Below are positions 23,009-23,571 of a DNA stretch of 23,571 nucleotides, in pieces (the first letter of the stretch is position 1; every line of letters starts with the position of its first letter). Both the position numbers and the translations under genes were made by a program. The notes under the pieces were generated by a model. That model had not been told where the DNA came from, ran no database searches, and saw nothing but the letters and a program-made list of their open reading frames with translations. This DNA comes from a virus, in the IMG/VR virus record IMGVR_UViG_3300037042_003694, positions 1 to 23,571 of that record. One strand, 5' to 3'.

Positions 23009-23508
23009 GACTTCAACCCCCCCGCGAGCACCGTCAGCGCCCTGTCAATCTCTGCCGCGATAATCTCCCCGCACACCCGCGGCGAGGTCTCGGCGGCCAC
23101 CCTGTCGCGCAGCCGCATCGGCACATTGCGCAGACGGTCTCGCACCAGCACGGCGAACTCCGCGGCCTCGCGCGTCACCGCATCACGGCGGACGAGCTGC
23201 CCCTGCAACTCGCGGCGCTCGAGGCGCGCCTTCATCGCCTTCTCTTGCTCGAGGACGGCGCCCCAGTCCTTCGACCCTCCGGCCGGCTTGATCTTGCGGC
23301 TGCCTCCGGTGCCGTCGGCGCGCTCTCGCGTCCGGTTCGCCACCCACTCCGCGGTTGCGTCGATGACGTCGTACTTCCCGTCCGGTCCGGGCCCAGACAG
23401 AACGCCGAGCTTGACTTTCTCCGACCACGACTGGCGCGCACACGCCACGCGGCGGCACATCCCCGCCGCCGTGTCTCGCTCTCGCACCTTCGTCGCTCTT
23501 GCACTCAA
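23005..23508 (-). CDS. Terminase small subunit, Nu1-like (167 aa)
   Basis: The small subunit binds the packaging site and recruits the large subunit. Residues about 12-55 look like the Nu1 winged helix (DTAAGMCRRVACARQSWSEK, then LGVLSGPGPDGKYDVIDATA). A charged helical region follows (VLEQEKAMKARLERRELQGQ, 86-105) and a helical C-terminus (VRDRLRNVPMRLRDRV). The start is a TTG at 23508, with AGGTG five bases upstream; GTG at 23487 is an alternative, while ATG at 23460 would cut the helix-turn-helix. Length is close to lambda Nu1 (181). It overlaps the large subunit gene by GTGA. Confidence 0.85.
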   Translation of the reverse strand: MSARATKVRERDTAAGMCRRVACARQSWSEKVKLGVLSGPGPDGKYDVIDATAEWVANRTRERADGTGGSRKIKPAGGSKDWGAVLEQEKAMKARLERRELQGQLVRRDAVTREAAEFAVLVRDRLRNVPMRLRDRVAAETSPRVCGEIIAAEIDRALTVLAGGLKS

Positions 23509-23536
23509 GTTGCACCTGTCAGGTTAGTTGCATCTG
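23499..23536 (-). repeat. TTGCAY direct repeats upstream of the small terminase gene
   Basis: On the plus strand AGTTGCACCTG (23508-23518) recurs as AGTTGCATCTG (23526-23536), with one mismatch and an 18-base period. A third TTGCAC lies at 23499-23504. Between them is ACCTGTCAGGT, a 5-bp inverted repeat around one base. The region is less GC-rich than its surroundings. It could be a binding site for the small terminase subunit or a transcription regulator. No clear -35/-10 pair is visible. Confidence 0.5.
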
Positions 23537-23571
23537 CATTGACTAGTGATTCCGCGTCGTTCCAAAGGACC
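23537..23571. other. Unassigned window end upstream of the terminase genes
   Basis: These bases contain no gene I can support on either strand. They may be the tail of the upstream control region (cos/pac site or promoter), but no motif identifies one. Confidence 0.4.

Noticed and set aside
1-23571. CRISPR array, tRNA, IS element or integrase/attachment site
   Set aside because: No regularly spaced repeats of suitable length, no tRNA cloverleaf that I could see, and no transposase or recombinase motif in any frame.
23537-23571. Sigma-70 promoter at the right end (TTGGAA with a 17-base spacer)
   Set aside because: The matching -10 hexamer (TCAATG) agrees at too few positions to be called.

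Overview
The window is a compact, very GC-rich stretch of tailed-phage (or prophage) genome carrying the packaging, head, tail and lysis genes of a long-tailed, lambda-like siphovirus. Every gene I accept lies on the minus strand and is read from the right end to the left end. No integrase, repressor, replication gene, tRNA, IS element or recognisable host gene is present, so a free phage and a prophage cannot be told apart here. The order matches the lambda late operon: Nu1, A, W, B, C/Nu3/E (one fused gene), a decoration protein, FII, Z, U, V, G, a gene at the T position, H, then the tail tip. This order and the Gram-negative style lysis genes suggest a Gram-negative, high-GC host, which I cannot name.

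Right to left. 23508-20993 holds the small and large terminase subunits; repeats just upstream of the small subunit may be its DNA-binding or regulatory site. 20959-16614 encodes the gpW-like connector, the portal, and a single 818-residue prohead protease-scaffold-major capsid polyprotein. 16552-14125 encodes the decoration protein (DUF2190-like), an FII-like connector and two neck/tail-completion proteins. 14070-10301 encodes the tail tube, the tail assembly chaperone, a Cys-containing protein at the gpT position and a short tape measure. 10301-6356 encodes two tail-tip components and a large baseplate-hub-like protein. 6354-2024 encodes adhesin/fibre-type proteins. 2027-1 is the lysis and accessory region: a 32-residue membrane peptide, a GH25 muramidase, a membrane-anchored coiled coil, a three-helix holin-like membrane protein and a small helical-hairpin protein.

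Most junctions are stop-start overlaps (ATGA, GTGA or TGATG), so the region is translationally coupled. Only four gaps exceed 35 bases: 16553-16613, 14071-14124, 4003-4056 and 19071-19106. Two of these have the same length (54 bases), begin near the stop with the same 13-base C-rich string, and end in a hairpin that covers the next ribosome binding site.

The most unusual items are: a 12-cysteine, copper-storage-like (DUF326-like) cassette inside the scaffold part of the capsid polyprotein; a glycine-rich fibre protein with an apparent Sec signal peptide followed by a second DUF2190-like domain; a nidogen-like adhesin domain at the start of a tail protein; the paired 54-base intergenic elements; a holin-like protein with a cysteine-bearing ectodomain; and a small hairpin protein that may be a nucleotide-sponge type anti-defence protein.
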